Below, piece after piece: positions 41,110 through 49,438 of a DNA stretch of 64,000 bases. The stretch comes from Sphingobacterium sp. UGAL515B_05 (lineage in GTDB: Bacteria > Bacteroidota > Bacteroidia > Sphingobacteriales > Sphingobacteriaceae): positions 2,790,001 through 2,854,000 of the forward strand of contig NZ_CP109907.1 of NCBI RefSeq assembly GCF_033097525.1, read 5' to 3'. The position numbers were made by a program, and so were the translations under genes. Under the pieces are notes generated by a model that made no database searches, was not told where the DNA came from, and saw only the letters and a program-made list of their open reading frames with translations. How positions within the stretch are numbered: the stretch's first letter is position 1; each line of letters starts with the position of its first letter.

Positions 41110-41619
41110 ATGAACAAGTTTGAAATACGAAAAGCGACATTAGCTGATAAAGGACGGATTTGGGAAATTATACAACAAGCAATTTCTCTCAGGAAAGAAC
41201 AAGGTAGCCGACAATGGCAAGATGGTTATCCGAATGAAGATGTGGTGCAGTCGGATATTGATAAGGGCTATGGGCATGTCGTTGAGGTGGAGGATAGGAT
41301 TGTAGGTTATGTTGCTATTATTTTTGATGTCGAACCTGCTTATAATGATATTGACGGAAAATGGTTAAGTGATGGTCCTTATGTCGGTATACACCGATTG
41401 GCTTCGGCGCAGGATCCGCATATGAAAGGTGTGGGGACGGCTATTATGTCTGGGGTGGAGAAGATCGCGGTTCATCATGGGGTTTATAGTATTAAGGTGG
41501 ATACTAATTTCGACAATGGAGGAATGTTGCATGTATTCGAAAAGCTGGGATATCAATATTGTGGGGAGGTACATTTTAGAGGAGCTGCACGTAAGGCATT
41601 TGAAAAACTATTAAAATAA
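41110..41619 (+). CDS. GNAT family N-acetyltransferase
   Basis: A 169-residue protein of the GNAT fold. Strand-helix blocks are FEIRKATLADKGRIWEII, a substrate loop with RQWQDGYP, VGYVAIIFD, and the acetyl-CoA motif MKGVGTAIMSGVEKIA. It ends with ENLGY-type FEKLGYQYCGE. I start it at the ATG at 41110, preceded by ATAGG. The frame extends to 41020, but that part has no family character. The substrate is unknown. Confidence 0.9.
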   Translation: MNKFEIRKATLADKGRIWEIIQQAISLRKEQGSRQWQDGYPNEDVVQSDIDKGYGHVVEVEDRIVGYVAIIFDVEPAYNDIDGKWLSDGPYVGIHRLASAQDPHMKGVGTAIMSGVEKIAVHHGVYSIKVDTNFDNGGMLHVFEKLGYQYCGEVHFRGAARKAFEKLLK

Positions 41620-41660
41620 CCGGACCGATTTTTTCAGCGGAGGAGGAAGAGCTTTGGATT

Positions 41661-41707
41661 GTATAAAAAAGTCCCTTTTGAGTTGTTCAAAAGGGACTTT
41701 TTTATAC
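41661..41707. terminator. Bidirectional terminator between convergent genes
   Basis: A 21-bp perfect stem (41661-41681 with 41687-41707) has core gtcccttttga/tcaaaagggac, a 5-base loop (gttgt), and A and T tracts. It ends the GNAT gene and tyrS. Confidence 0.93.
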
Positions 41708-41773
41708 TTATGGATTATTAAAATGGAATGCTGACGATTACTTATGGATTATTAAAGTAATACACTGCTGATT
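41706..41773. repeat. 34-bp imperfect direct repeat beside tyrS
   Basis: acttatggattattaaa begins at 41706 and again at 41740, and both copies end in a ctga/ctgatt-type sequence. The second copy ends two bases before the tyrS stop. It is probably a small duplication; no function is evident. Confidence 0.7.
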
Positions 41774-41774
41774 A

Positions 41775-43058
41775 CTAATTTGCGATAATCAGGTAGTAAT
41801 TCTTTTTACCGCGTTGGGCAACAATATACTTATTGTTTACAAGGTGATTTTCAGTAATAGATTCTTCTATATCAGTTGCTTTTTCTCTATTGATAGAAAC
41901 TCCACCGCCCTGAAGCATTTTGCGAGCCTCACCTTTGGAAGGGAATACTTGTGTTTGAACAGCCAGTAAATCAAGAATATTGATGCCCGCTGCGAGATCC
42001 GCTTTAGCGATCTGAAACTGAGGAATGCCTTCAAATACCTCTAAAACAGCCTCGTGATCTAAGTTGTTCAAAAACTCTAAAGAACCATTACCAAAAAGAA
42101 ATTCAGAAGTTTTGATCGCAGTTTCGTATGCTTCTTCGGAGTGGGTACGAATGGTGATATCTTTTGCCAGTGCTTTTTGAACTAGACGTAAATGTGGCGC
42201 TGCATCATGTTCTGCAATAATAGACGCTATTTCGTCCTGGGGTTTGAGAGTGAAAATTTTGATCCAGTTTTTAGCATCATCATCCGAGGTATTCAACCAA
42301 AATTGGTAATATTTATACGGCGAGGTTTTCTTTGGATCTAACCATACGGCACCAGATTCGGTTTTTCCAAATTTCTGACCATCGGCTTTTTTGATTAATT
42401 GCGTGGTGATTGCATAGGCAGTTCCCTGATCTTGGCGACGAATCATTTCACTTCCTGTTACAATGTTGCCCCATTGGTCGGACCCTCCCATTTGAACTTT
42501 ACAGTTGTGGTGCTTCCAAAGGTAGTAGAAGTCATATCCTTGAATCAATTGATAGGTAAACTCTGTAAATGAAAGACCATTGTCACCTTCCAAACGTTTT
42601 TTTACAGAATCTTTTGCCATCATATAGTTAACGGTAATCATTTTACCGATATCACGGATAAAATCCAAAAATTTAAAATCTTTGAACCAGTCGTAATTAT
42701 TAACCATTTGGGCGTCATTTTCACCTTCTCCAAATTCAAGAAATTTGCCTAACTGTTTTTTTAGACAAGCTACATTATGCTGTAGGGTAGCTTCGTCCAA
42801 CAAGTTACGCTCTGCAGATTTGAAAGAAGGGTCTCCAATCATTCCTGTTGCCCCTCCAACTAGGGCAACTGGTTTGTGGCCCGCATTTTGGAAGTGGATC
42901 AACGTCATGATCTGCGTTAAGTGTCCTACGTGTAGAGAGTCGCCTGTGGGATCAAAGCCGATATAACCAGCGACTTTTTCTTTATTTAGTAAGTCTTCAG
43001 TGCCGGGCATAATATCTTGCAACATGCCTCTCCAACGTAATTCTTCTACAAAGCTCAT
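41775..43058 (-). CDS. tyrS: Tyrosyl-tRNA synthetase
   Basis: A 427-residue class I aminoacyl-tRNA synthetase that charges tRNA-Tyr. The HIGH-like motif is DSLHVGHL and the KMSKS-like motif is KFGKTES. Tyrosine-binding QGYDFYYL and GGSDQWGN are present. The C-terminal S4 RNA-binding domain contains [17 protein letters not shown]. It is complete and normal for the bacterial type. It is divergent from the AcpH-like gene. Confidence 0.97.
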   Translation of the reverse strand: MSFVEELRWRGMLQDIMPGTEDLLNKEKVAGYIGFDPTGDSLHVGHLTQIMTLIHFQNAGHKPVALVGGATGMIGDPSFKSAERNLLDEATLQHNVACLKKQLGKFLEFGEGENDAQMVNNYDWFKDFKFLDFIRDIGKMITVNYMMAKDSVKKRLEGDNGLSFTEFTYQLIQGYDFYYLWKHHNCKVQMGGSDQWGNIVTGSEMIRRQDQGTAYAITTQLIKKADGQKFGKTESGAVWLDPKKTSPYKYYQFWLNTSDDDAKNWIKIFTLKPQDEIASIIAEHDAAPHLRLVQKALAKDITIRTHSEEAYETAIKTSEFLFGNGSLEFLNNLDHEAVLEVFEGIPQFQIAKADLAAGINILDLLAVQTQVFPSKGEARKMLQGGGVSINREKATDIEESITENHLVNNKYIVAQRGKKNYYLIIAN

Positions 43059-43093
43059 TGTTAAATGGATTTAATTTTTTAATTTACAAGATG

Positions 43094-43101
43094 CAAAGAT
43101 A
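43094..43101 (-). promoter_or_regulatory. -7 box for tyrS
   Basis: TATCTTTG on the minus strand is an exact consensus match, 36 bases upstream of the ATG at 43058. Confidence 0.5.
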
Positions 43102-43161
43102 GGAGATTAAGCGTATATTGAGCGAATAATTCCATATAAAAGCACACGCTAATAAGCTGGT

Positions 43162-43845
43162 ATGAATTTTTTATCACATTTCTATTTTGAGCGGTTTGCG
43201 ACCAACCCCGAGCGTATTGTGGGTGGACTGTTACCAGATCTGTTAAAAAATGCCGATAAATCTTTTATGCTAAAACCGCGGCAATATGAAGATGAGCTTT
43301 TGGACAATCCTCTACTCGAGCAGATGTATATCGGTTGGAACCGTCATATCGAGGTCGATCGCCTGTTTCACAATTCACCTTATTTTTTTCATCATACACA
43401 TCAACTGAAACTAAAAATCCAGTCTAGTTTAGCGGGGCTGCCTATCCGGCCGTCCTTTATGGCTCATATCGCGTTGGAGCTATTGCTGGATCATATCCTA
43501 ACACAAAATAAAGCGGTCTCCATCGATAAATTCTACGCCGCACTAATGCATGTCAATGAAGACGCTGTTCGGAAATTTTTGAAAATTAATCAACTGAATG
43601 ATATTCCTAAGTTTGAAAAATTCTATCATCAGTTTATTGAGTGGAAGTATATTTATGACTATGCAGAGGTGGAAAAAATTGCAGGTGCACTTTTCAATAT
43701 TTGTAAACGATTGTGGCAATTTGAAGTTTCAGTGGAGCAAAGACAGCTTCTGACGGAACAGCTGATTTCTTATTTACATACGCAGATGACCGATTATCAG
43801 GAAATTTACCAGTATATTCAATATGCGCTGATGGACTTTAATTAG
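43162..43845 (+). CDS. AcpH-like (acyl carrier protein phosphodiesterase family) protein
   Basis: A 227-residue protein. The N-terminus MNFLSHFYFERF followed by GGLLPDLLKN resembles the start of E. coli AcpH (MNFLAHLHLA, GNLLADFV). The later blocks WNRHIEVDRLFHNSPYF and MAHIALELLLDHIL fit AcpH's R-x-ID and W/DH motifs. AcpH removes the phosphopantetheine arm from acyl carrier protein. Whether this distant Bacteroidota homologue keeps that activity is unknown. It stands alone, divergent from tyrS. Confidence 0.75.
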   Translation: MNFLSHFYFERFATNPERIVGGLLPDLLKNADKSFMLKPRQYEDELLDNPLLEQMYIGWNRHIEVDRLFHNSPYFFHHTHQLKLKIQSSLAGLPIRPSFMAHIALELLLDHILTQNKAVSIDKFYAALMHVNEDAVRKFLKINQLNDIPKFEKFYHQFIEWKYIYDYAEVEKIAGALFNICKRLWQFEVSVEQRQLLTEQLISYLHTQMTDYQEIYQYIQYALMDFN

Positions 43846-43926
43846 TCCATCAGAAAAATACCAATAGTATAAGACCTTGAAAATATTTATTTTCGCATAA
43901 TTTTAAGTATCAAAAACTAAATTTAC

Positions 43927-45621
43927 ATGTCACATAGACTTTTTCGGAAGAAAAGTGTTGATCAGATTCTGCATGACACCCAAAAAGAGGGGGGGACAGG
44001 CCTTGCAAAGGTATTGGGGGTAACAGATCTGGTTTCGTTGGGTATCGCCGCTATTGTAGGGGCCGGAATCTTTAGCACAATTGGATTGGCGAGTTATGAA
44101 GGTGGACCAGCAGTCTCACTTCTCTTCGTTTTTACGGCTTTTGCCTGTGTTTTTACAGCATTGGCCTATGCGCAATTTGCCAGTACTGTTCCTGTTTCGG
44201 GCTCGGCATACACGTATGCTTATGTGGCCTTTGGTGAATTGTTTGCATGGATCATAGGTTGGGCGTTGGTCTTAGAGTATGCTGTTTCCAATACGGTTAT
44301 TGCCATTTCTTGGTCGCAGTATTTTGTTTCCATGCTGGAAGGCTTTGGTCTATATATACCAGCTTGGTTATCCATGGCACCGGGCTATGCTTATGACGCT
44401 GTAGACAAAATGAATCAACACGGCGCTGCTGCTCTGACCGCAATCGACCAGCATGGTCTGGATGCTTTTAATAGTGCGCCACGGATTGGCGGTGTCCCTA
44501 TTATTTTTGATTTACCGGCAGGTGTTATCACGTTTTTGGTCACTTGGTTGGTTTACATCGGAATTAAGGAATCGCAGAAAGCCAGTATGGTGATGGTGAT
44601 GATTAAGGTAGCAATCATCTTGGCTGTCATTTTTGGGGGTATATTTTTCATTAAACCTGAAAATTGGACCCCTTTTGCACCGAATGGCCTCAAAGGTGTA
44701 CTGGGAAGTGTGGCCGCGGTTTTCTTTGCCTTTATCGGATTCGATTCAATCTCCACAACTGCTGAAGAGTGTAAAAACCCACAGCGCGATCTGCCTAAGG
44801 CAATGATCTATTGTCTATTGATTTGTACTGTATTATATGTTGCCATTACCCTGGTCTTGACGGGGATGGTTAACTATACCGAATTAAATGTGAAGGATCC
44901 ACTTGCTTTCGTGTTTAAATATGTCGGCTTTGACCATATGGCCGGAATTATATCGGTGACCTCTGTGATTGCCATTACCAGTGCCTTGCTGGTGTATCAA
45001 TTGGCTCAACCAAGAATTTGGATGACTATGAGTCGGGACGGTTTGTTGTGGAAGAAATTCGCGACGATCCACCCAAAATATAAAACACCTTCTTTTGCGA
45101 CTATTGTGACGGGTTTGGTGGTTGCTATCCCTTCGTTATTTTTTAAAATGGACTTCTTTGTGGATCTAACGAGCGTGGGCACCTTTTTTGCCTTTATCCT
45201 TGTTTGTGCAGGTGTATTGTATATGGATTATTCGGGCTTATCTGCAAAATCCAAATTTAAAGTTCCTTACATCAATGGTAAATATTTAGTTGGTGCAGGG
45301 CTACTGATCGCTATTGGGTTCATTTTTAGCTATGCGCAAGAGACGATTCAGGAGTGGAAATCGCTCTCCTTCCTTGAAATTATAGAACATAAAATGTTGG
45401 TCATTATATTTTGGTTAACCTGGCTTGGCCTGAGTATTTATAGCTTTAAAATGAACTTTTCGCTATTGCCTGTCGTTGGTATCCTGATCAATTTGTATTT
45501 GATGACGGAATTGGGGGCAAGTAACTGGATAATATTTGTGATCTGGCTCGTAATTGGATTGGCTGTATATTTTATGTATGGCTATAAACATTCAAAGTTA
45601 AATAAACAGGCGCAAGTATAG
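43927..45621 (+). CDS. APC family amino acid permease
   Basis: A 564-residue inner membrane protein with about 12 or more membrane segments. The APC signature GIAAIVGAGIFSTIG is near residues 39-53. Later blocks are VSGSAYTYAYVAFGE and FFAFIGFDSISTTAEECKNP, as in the cationic amino acid transporter subgroup. It contains an unusually long loop (about residues 150-190) between membrane segments, with AATA-like low-complexity sequence. The substrate is probably an amino acid; the specific one is not inferable. A terminator follows. Confidence 0.93.
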   Translation: MSHRLFRKKSVDQILHDTQKEGGTGLAKVLGVTDLVSLGIAAIVGAGIFSTIGLASYEGGPAVSLLFVFTAFACVFTALAYAQFASTVPVSGSAYTYAYVAFGELFAWIIGWALVLEYAVSNTVIAISWSQYFVSMLEGFGLYIPAWLSMAPGYAYDAVDKMNQHGAAALTAIDQHGLDAFNSAPRIGGVPIIFDLPAGVITFLVTWLVYIGIKESQKASMVMVMIKVAIILAVIFGGIFFIKPENWTPFAPNGLKGVLGSVAAVFFAFIGFDSISTTAEECKNPQRDLPKAMIYCLLICTVLYVAITLVLTGMVNYTELNVKDPLAFVFKYVGFDHMAGIISVTSVIAITSALLVYQLAQPRIWMTMSRDGLLWKKFATIHPKYKTPSFATIVTGLVVAIPSLFFKMDFFVDLTSVGTFFAFILVCAGVLYMDYSGLSAKSKFKVPYINGKYLVGAGLLIAIGFIFSYAQETIQEWKSLSFLEIIEHKMLVIIFWLTWLGLSIYSFKMNFSLLPVVGILINLYLMTELGASNWIIFVIWLVIGLAVYFMYGYKHSKLNKQAQV

Positions 45622-45651
45622 TATATGAGAAGCGTCGTACAATAATTGATT

Positions 45652-45693
45652 AAAGAAAAGGAGCTATCATTTATCAGATAGCTCCTTTTCTTT
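45652..45693. terminator. Bidirectional terminator between convergent genes
   Basis: A perfect 17-bp stem (45652-45668 with 45677-45693, core aggagctatc/gatagctcct) has an 8-base loop. It separates the permease and rlmF. Confidence 0.9.
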
Positions 45694-45709
45694 GAATATC
45701 GTGGACGTA

Positions 45710-46621
45710 TTAGAATCTCCACAAAAGGATTCGGCTTACCTTATTGCCTTGTTCCATGCGGATCACCTCGGTCTCTTTTACATTTATTTTCTTTAGTTTG
45801 TGTTGTAGAAAGCGAATGTCTTCACGGTGAGCAACTAATGTTGTGAACCATTTTACTTGATCTTTGTGAAATTGACTTTCAAAGATCATGCGTGACAAGA
45901 AAGCTTTTTCACCACCATCACACCACAACTCGCTTCCTTGTCCAGAAAATGCTTGTGTGACAGGTTTTTCGTCTATTTTAGCTTCTTTAATGCCTGTAGT
46001 CTTTCGGATGGACTGCTGTAAAGCCTCGGTTTGAGAGCTGAAAAATGGGGGATTACAGATCACCACATCATATTTCTCACCTGGGAGGATAATATCGTTG
46101 AATATGGCTTTCGGGTTATTTTGTAGACGGATTTGTATGCTCTTTTTTAAGCTCATATTTGTCCGCGTTATCTCGATCGCATTTTTGTATGCGCTCTTGA
46201 TAATTTCAGATCCTACAAAGCTCCATCCATACTCCTGATGCCCGATGATGGGGTAGATACAATTTGCACCAACACCGATATCAAGGACATGAACATTTCC
46301 ACCTTTTGGAATCTCACCATTATTGTCTCTTGCAAGCACGTCTGCGATATAATGAATATAATCTGCTCGGCCCGGAATAGGGGGGCAAAGATTCTCTTTG
46401 GGAATATCCCAATGTTGAATGTGGTAATATTTTTTTAAAAGGGCTCTGTTTAATGTCTTTACAGCATCGGGATTGTTAAAGTCAATGGATTTTACTTTAT
46501 AAGCATTTTCTATAACAAAATCTTTGAGCGAAGGTTCGACTTTGCTCAATTCTTCAAAATTATAGTTATCGAGATGTCTATTTCTAGGGTGTAATTTCTT
46601 TTTTGGATTAGCGTCTGCCAT
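45710..46621 (-). CDS. rlmF: 23S rRNA (adenine-1618-N6)-methyltransferase
   Basis: A 303-residue SAM-dependent methyltransferase. Family markers are LHPRNRHLDNYNFEEL at the N-terminus and the PIPGRADYIHYIADVL block. SAM motif LDIGVGANCIYP and the catalytic ICNPPFFSSQ follow. It methylates A1618 of 23S rRNA (E. coli numbering). It has its own -7 box after the kup terminator. Confidence 0.95.
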   Translation of the reverse strand: MADANPKKKLHPRNRHLDNYNFEELSKVEPSLKDFVIENAYKVKSIDFNNPDAVKTLNRALLKKYYHIQHWDIPKENLCPPIPGRADYIHYIADVLARDNNGEIPKGGNVHVLDIGVGANCIYPIIGHQEYGWSFVGSEIIKSAYKNAIEITRTNMSLKKSIQIRLQNNPKAIFNDIILPGEKYDVVICNPPFFSSQTEALQQSIRKTTGIKEAKIDEKPVTQAFSGQGSELWCDGGEKAFLSRMIFESQFHKDQVKWFTTLVAHREDIRFLQHKLKKINVKETEVIRMEQGNKVSRILLWRF

Positions 46622-46637
46622 GATGTATTATTTGCAA

Positions 46638-46645
46638 CAAAAGTA
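46638..46645 (-). promoter_or_regulatory. -7 box for rlmF
   Basis: TACTTTTG on the minus strand is an exact consensus match 17 bases upstream of the ATG at 46621, between the kup terminator and rlmF. Confidence 0.5.
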
Positions 46646-46666
46646 ATGCAATTCTATTGAATAAAA

Positions 46667-46690
46667 AAGGTGATGCTTGCGCATCACCTT
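46667..46690 (-). terminator. kup terminator
   Basis: A 10-bp stem aaggtgatgc/gcatcacctt (46667-46676 with 46681-46690), loop ttgc, with a run of T on the minus strand. It lies just past the kup stop at 46699. Confidence 0.88.
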
Positions 46691-46698
46691 GAGGAGTA

Positions 46699-48645
46699 TT
46701 AATCTTTCCGTATGAGATGGACCTCTGAAGTCTGTGGAAAATTGAGTGGAACCCGCTCAATTGTAACAAAGCTGGAATCTAAACCGAAACCTTTTTCTTC
46801 GGACAAACTCATTTTTTTGAGGTAACCATAAATGTCCATAATTACCTTTTCTACCCATGTCATTTGGTTGGTTTTGGAGAGTACTTTCTCTAAAACAACA
46901 AACTTAAAGTCTCCTGGAATATTGTGTTTACGCAAGGTGTCATATTGACTGGTAATATCAATTTCACCTTTTTTTACCATTTCCTCCACTACTTTTCTGA
47001 ACAGTAGGCTGATGCGCTGTTCTTCTCTAAAGCCAAGTTTAAAATCAACGCGTATTAACTTACCCGGGATAAGCTGATCGATCGAATACTCTTTTGTATG
47101 TGGATGATCCATCACATCAACGTGGACCAGCCAATACACATCCGCACGCTTCGGTTTTTTATTAATGATTGAATAAATAATTTTAGCCTCTATCTCGGAT
47201 TTGAAATTTGCACTTGTCAGATATACCAAATGTGATGCATATGGGGGAACCGATTTGTCCTCACTTAATTCGGAGATAATTGGGTAATATTTATTGATAT
47301 TGATAAAGTTGACAAAACGATTTTTAATTTTTCGCGCTGTGTACCAGCAGTACATCGTTACGAATAATGCCGTAGCGAGCATAAGGGTTAACCAACCACC
47401 GTGGGCTATTTTGACACCATTTCCTACTAAGAAAGTTAATTCAATTACAAAATAAGCAACTAAAAATATAGCAATTAGCACGCGATTGACCTTTTTCATG
47501 GCGAGGAAATAACCCATTAATACCGTGGTCATCAAAACGGTTAAATTGATCGCAAGACCATAAGCTGCATCCATTCGACTAGATTCTTCAAAAACCCAGA
47601 TAACAATCATACAGCCGACCCATAAAATTAAATTGATGGATGGTACATATAACTGTCCTTTATGCTCGCTTGGGTAGCGAATAGCGACTTTCGGCCATAT
47701 ATTCAGACGTACTGCTTCCGAAATTAAGGTATAGGAGCCAGATATCATCGCTTGACTGGCGATGACCGCTGCAATCGTTGCGATAGCAATACCATAGCCT
47801 ATAAACCAATCGGGCATAATCGAATAGAAGGGATTTGCTCCACCTAGAACGCGCCCTTCTTGCGTCAATAACCAAGCCCCTTGACCAAAGTAATTCAATA
47901 CAAGGGTGATTTTAACGTAGATCCAGCTAATACGGATGTTGTTTTTGCCACAGTGTCCCATATCCGAATACAATGCTTCGGCGCCTGTAGTACATAAAAA
48001 TACTGCTCCGATCAATAACAGTGAATGGGGGTAAGTAATTAAAATATGGAAGGCATAGTAGGGGTTGATTGCTTTCATCACTTCCGGAGCGAGGTGCAGA
48101 TGGGATAAACCGATTACACCGATGATCGTAAACCAGATCGTCATCAACGGACCAAAAACTTTTCCTACTACAGATGTTCCAAATCGTTGAATAATAAACA
48201 ATAAGGAGATAATTGTAACAACGATTGGTACTGTAGGTAATCCAGGGAATTTAAGATCTAAACCCTCAATAGCCGAAGATATTGTGATGGCAGGGGTGAT
48301 CATTCCGTCCGCTAATAAGGTTGCTGCACCTATCATCGCTGGGAAAATTAACCAAGGGGCACGTTTGCGCACCAATGAATAAAGGGATAGAATACCGCCT
48401 TCACCTTTATTGTCCGCCTGCAGTGTGATCCAAACGTACTTTACTGTTGTCTGGAGGGTCAGTGTCCAAAAAACACAGGATAGCCCGCCCAAGACTAAGT
48501 CTTTTTGAATGGCTCCTTGTCCCATGATTGCTTTGAAAACATACAATGGAGAGGTTCCGATATCTCCAAAAACGATTCCTAAACTGATCAATAATCCGGC
48601 GAAGCTCACCTTGTTGATACTGTTGTGATGACTGTTGTCTGCCAT
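46699..48645 (-). CDS. kup: Kup family potassium uptake transporter
   Basis: A 648-residue inner membrane K+ transporter, probably with proton symport. The first 430 residues hold about 12 membrane segments, starting with LLISLGIVFGDIGTSPLYV, the family signature, and including ALYSDMGHCG. A cytoplasmic C-terminal domain of about 200 residues follows. Length and signatures are normal. A -7 box lies upstream and a terminator downstream, so it is a single-gene unit. Confidence 0.96.
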   Translation of the reverse strand: MADNSHHNSINKVSFAGLLISLGIVFGDIGTSPLYVFKAIMGQGAIQKDLVLGGLSCVFWTLTLQTTVKYVWITLQADNKGEGGILSLYSLVRKRAPWLIFPAMIGAATLLADGMITPAITISSAIEGLDLKFPGLPTVPIVVTIISLLFIIQRFGTSVVGKVFGPLMTIWFTIIGVIGLSHLHLAPEVMKAINPYYAFHILITYPHSLLLIGAVFLCTTGAEALYSDMGHCGKNNIRISWIYVKITLVLNYFGQGAWLLTQEGRVLGGANPFYSIMPDWFIGYGIAIATIAAVIASQAMISGSYTLISEAVRLNIWPKVAIRYPSEHKGQLYVPSINLILWVGCMIVIWVFEESSRMDAAYGLAINLTVLMTTVLMGYFLAMKKVNRVLIAIFLVAYFVIELTFLVGNGVKIAHGGWLTLMLATALFVTMYCWYTARKIKNRFVNFININKYYPIISELSEDKSVPPYASHLVYLTSANFKSEIEAKIIYSIINKKPKRADVYWLVHVDVMDHPHTKEYSIDQLIPGKLIRVDFKLGFREEQRISLLFRKVVEEMVKKGEIDITSQYDTLRKHNIPGDFKFVVLEKVLSKTNQMTWVEKVIMDIYGYLKKMSLSEEKGFGLDSSFVTIERVPLNFPQTSEVHLIRKD

Positions 48646-48675
48646 TTATCAATTATTTTATTTCAAAATATACTG

Positions 48676-48683
48676 CAAAAATA
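48676..48683 (-). promoter_or_regulatory. -7 box for kup
   Basis: TATTTTTG on the minus strand is an exact consensus match, 31 bases upstream of the kup ATG. No TTG is visible at -33. Confidence 0.4.
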
Positions 48684-48823
48684 TACTTTTTGCCTGTACT
48701 TTATGTAGGTACATTTCCTGCGCCAAATTTTAGCATTTACTTTGACATGCGCAAGAGCTGTTAAAATTTGTTAAAAGAAACTTAGAATGAATCTATTTGC
48801 TGAAAAACTTTTAAACAAAATAC

Positions 48824-48831
48824 TAACTTTG
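48824..48831 (+). promoter_or_regulatory. -7 box for the sorting-domain protein
   Basis: TAACTTTG is an exact consensus match. TTG lies 24 bases upstream, a little farther than usual. The leader to the ATG at 48905 would be about 68 bases. Confidence 0.45.
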
Positions 48832-48904
48832 TTGTTGATAATTCAAATAGTTAGCGTTATATTTGATTAAACCGTAACCAGTATTTGAAGTCTAATTTAA
48901 CACT

Positions 48905-49339
48905 ATGGGGAGAAATCTACTTAAAGCAGCTTGTTTAACACTTTTATCCGCACTGACATTGTGCAGCGGGGTGTCTCGGGTGTATGCAAAGTCTCCTTAT
49001 GACCATACTATTGCGCAACATATTTTGGACGGCAGTGAGGCATTCGGGGAAGACAACAACATCAAGGACACAGAGAAACTTATCAATAATGTGAAGGTTT
49101 TCTATAATCCGATTGCGGAACAAATAAATCTTTCATTTAAATTGGCAAAATCGTCGAGTGTCTCTATTAAAGTAATGGATGCATTGGGCAATGAGATTCT
49201 CCAATTAATGAATGGCAACCTAGATTCAGGAATTCAAAATCTTTCCTTTGAGCATGGCGGAAAATTAACGACAGGGTTTTACTTTGTACGAGTAGTCGCT
49301 GGTTCAGAAACTGTGGTGAAAAGATTTTCTGTTCGATAA
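48905..49339 (+). CDS. Small exported protein consisting mainly of a T9SS type A sorting domain
   Basis: A 144-residue protein with a signal peptide (cleavage probably after VYA near residue 28). An approximately 35-residue polar stretch follows. The last 80 residues form a Por/type IX secretion C-terminal domain (VKVFYNPIAEQINLSF, VKVMDALGNEI-like strand, GFYFVRVVAGSETVVKRFSV). Normally this domain is the export signal at the end of a much larger cargo. Here there is almost no cargo. It has its own promoter and terminator, so it is a real unit. The role is unknown. Confidence 0.88.
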   Translation: MGRNLLKAACLTLLSALTLCSGVSRVYAKSPYDHTIAQHILDGSEAFGEDNNIKDTEKLINNVKVFYNPIAEQINLSFKLAKSSSVSIKVMDALGNEILQLMNGNLDSGIQNLSFEHGGKLTTGFYFVRVVAGSETVVKRFSVR

Positions 49340-49370
49340 GAAGATAACATATAATGTCAGTTCATTCGTA

Positions 49371-49420
49371 TACATAAAACAGTAAAGGGAATCAGATGAT
49401 TCCCTTTACTGTTTTATGTA
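49371..49420. terminator. Bidirectional terminator between convergent genes
   Basis: A 24-bp perfect inverted repeat (49371-49394 with 49397-49420) has a GC-containing core agggaatca/tgattccct and AT-rich flanks on both sides. It ends the sorting-domain gene and ispG. Confidence 0.9.
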
Positions 49421-49438
49421 AAACTTCATTTGTTAATT

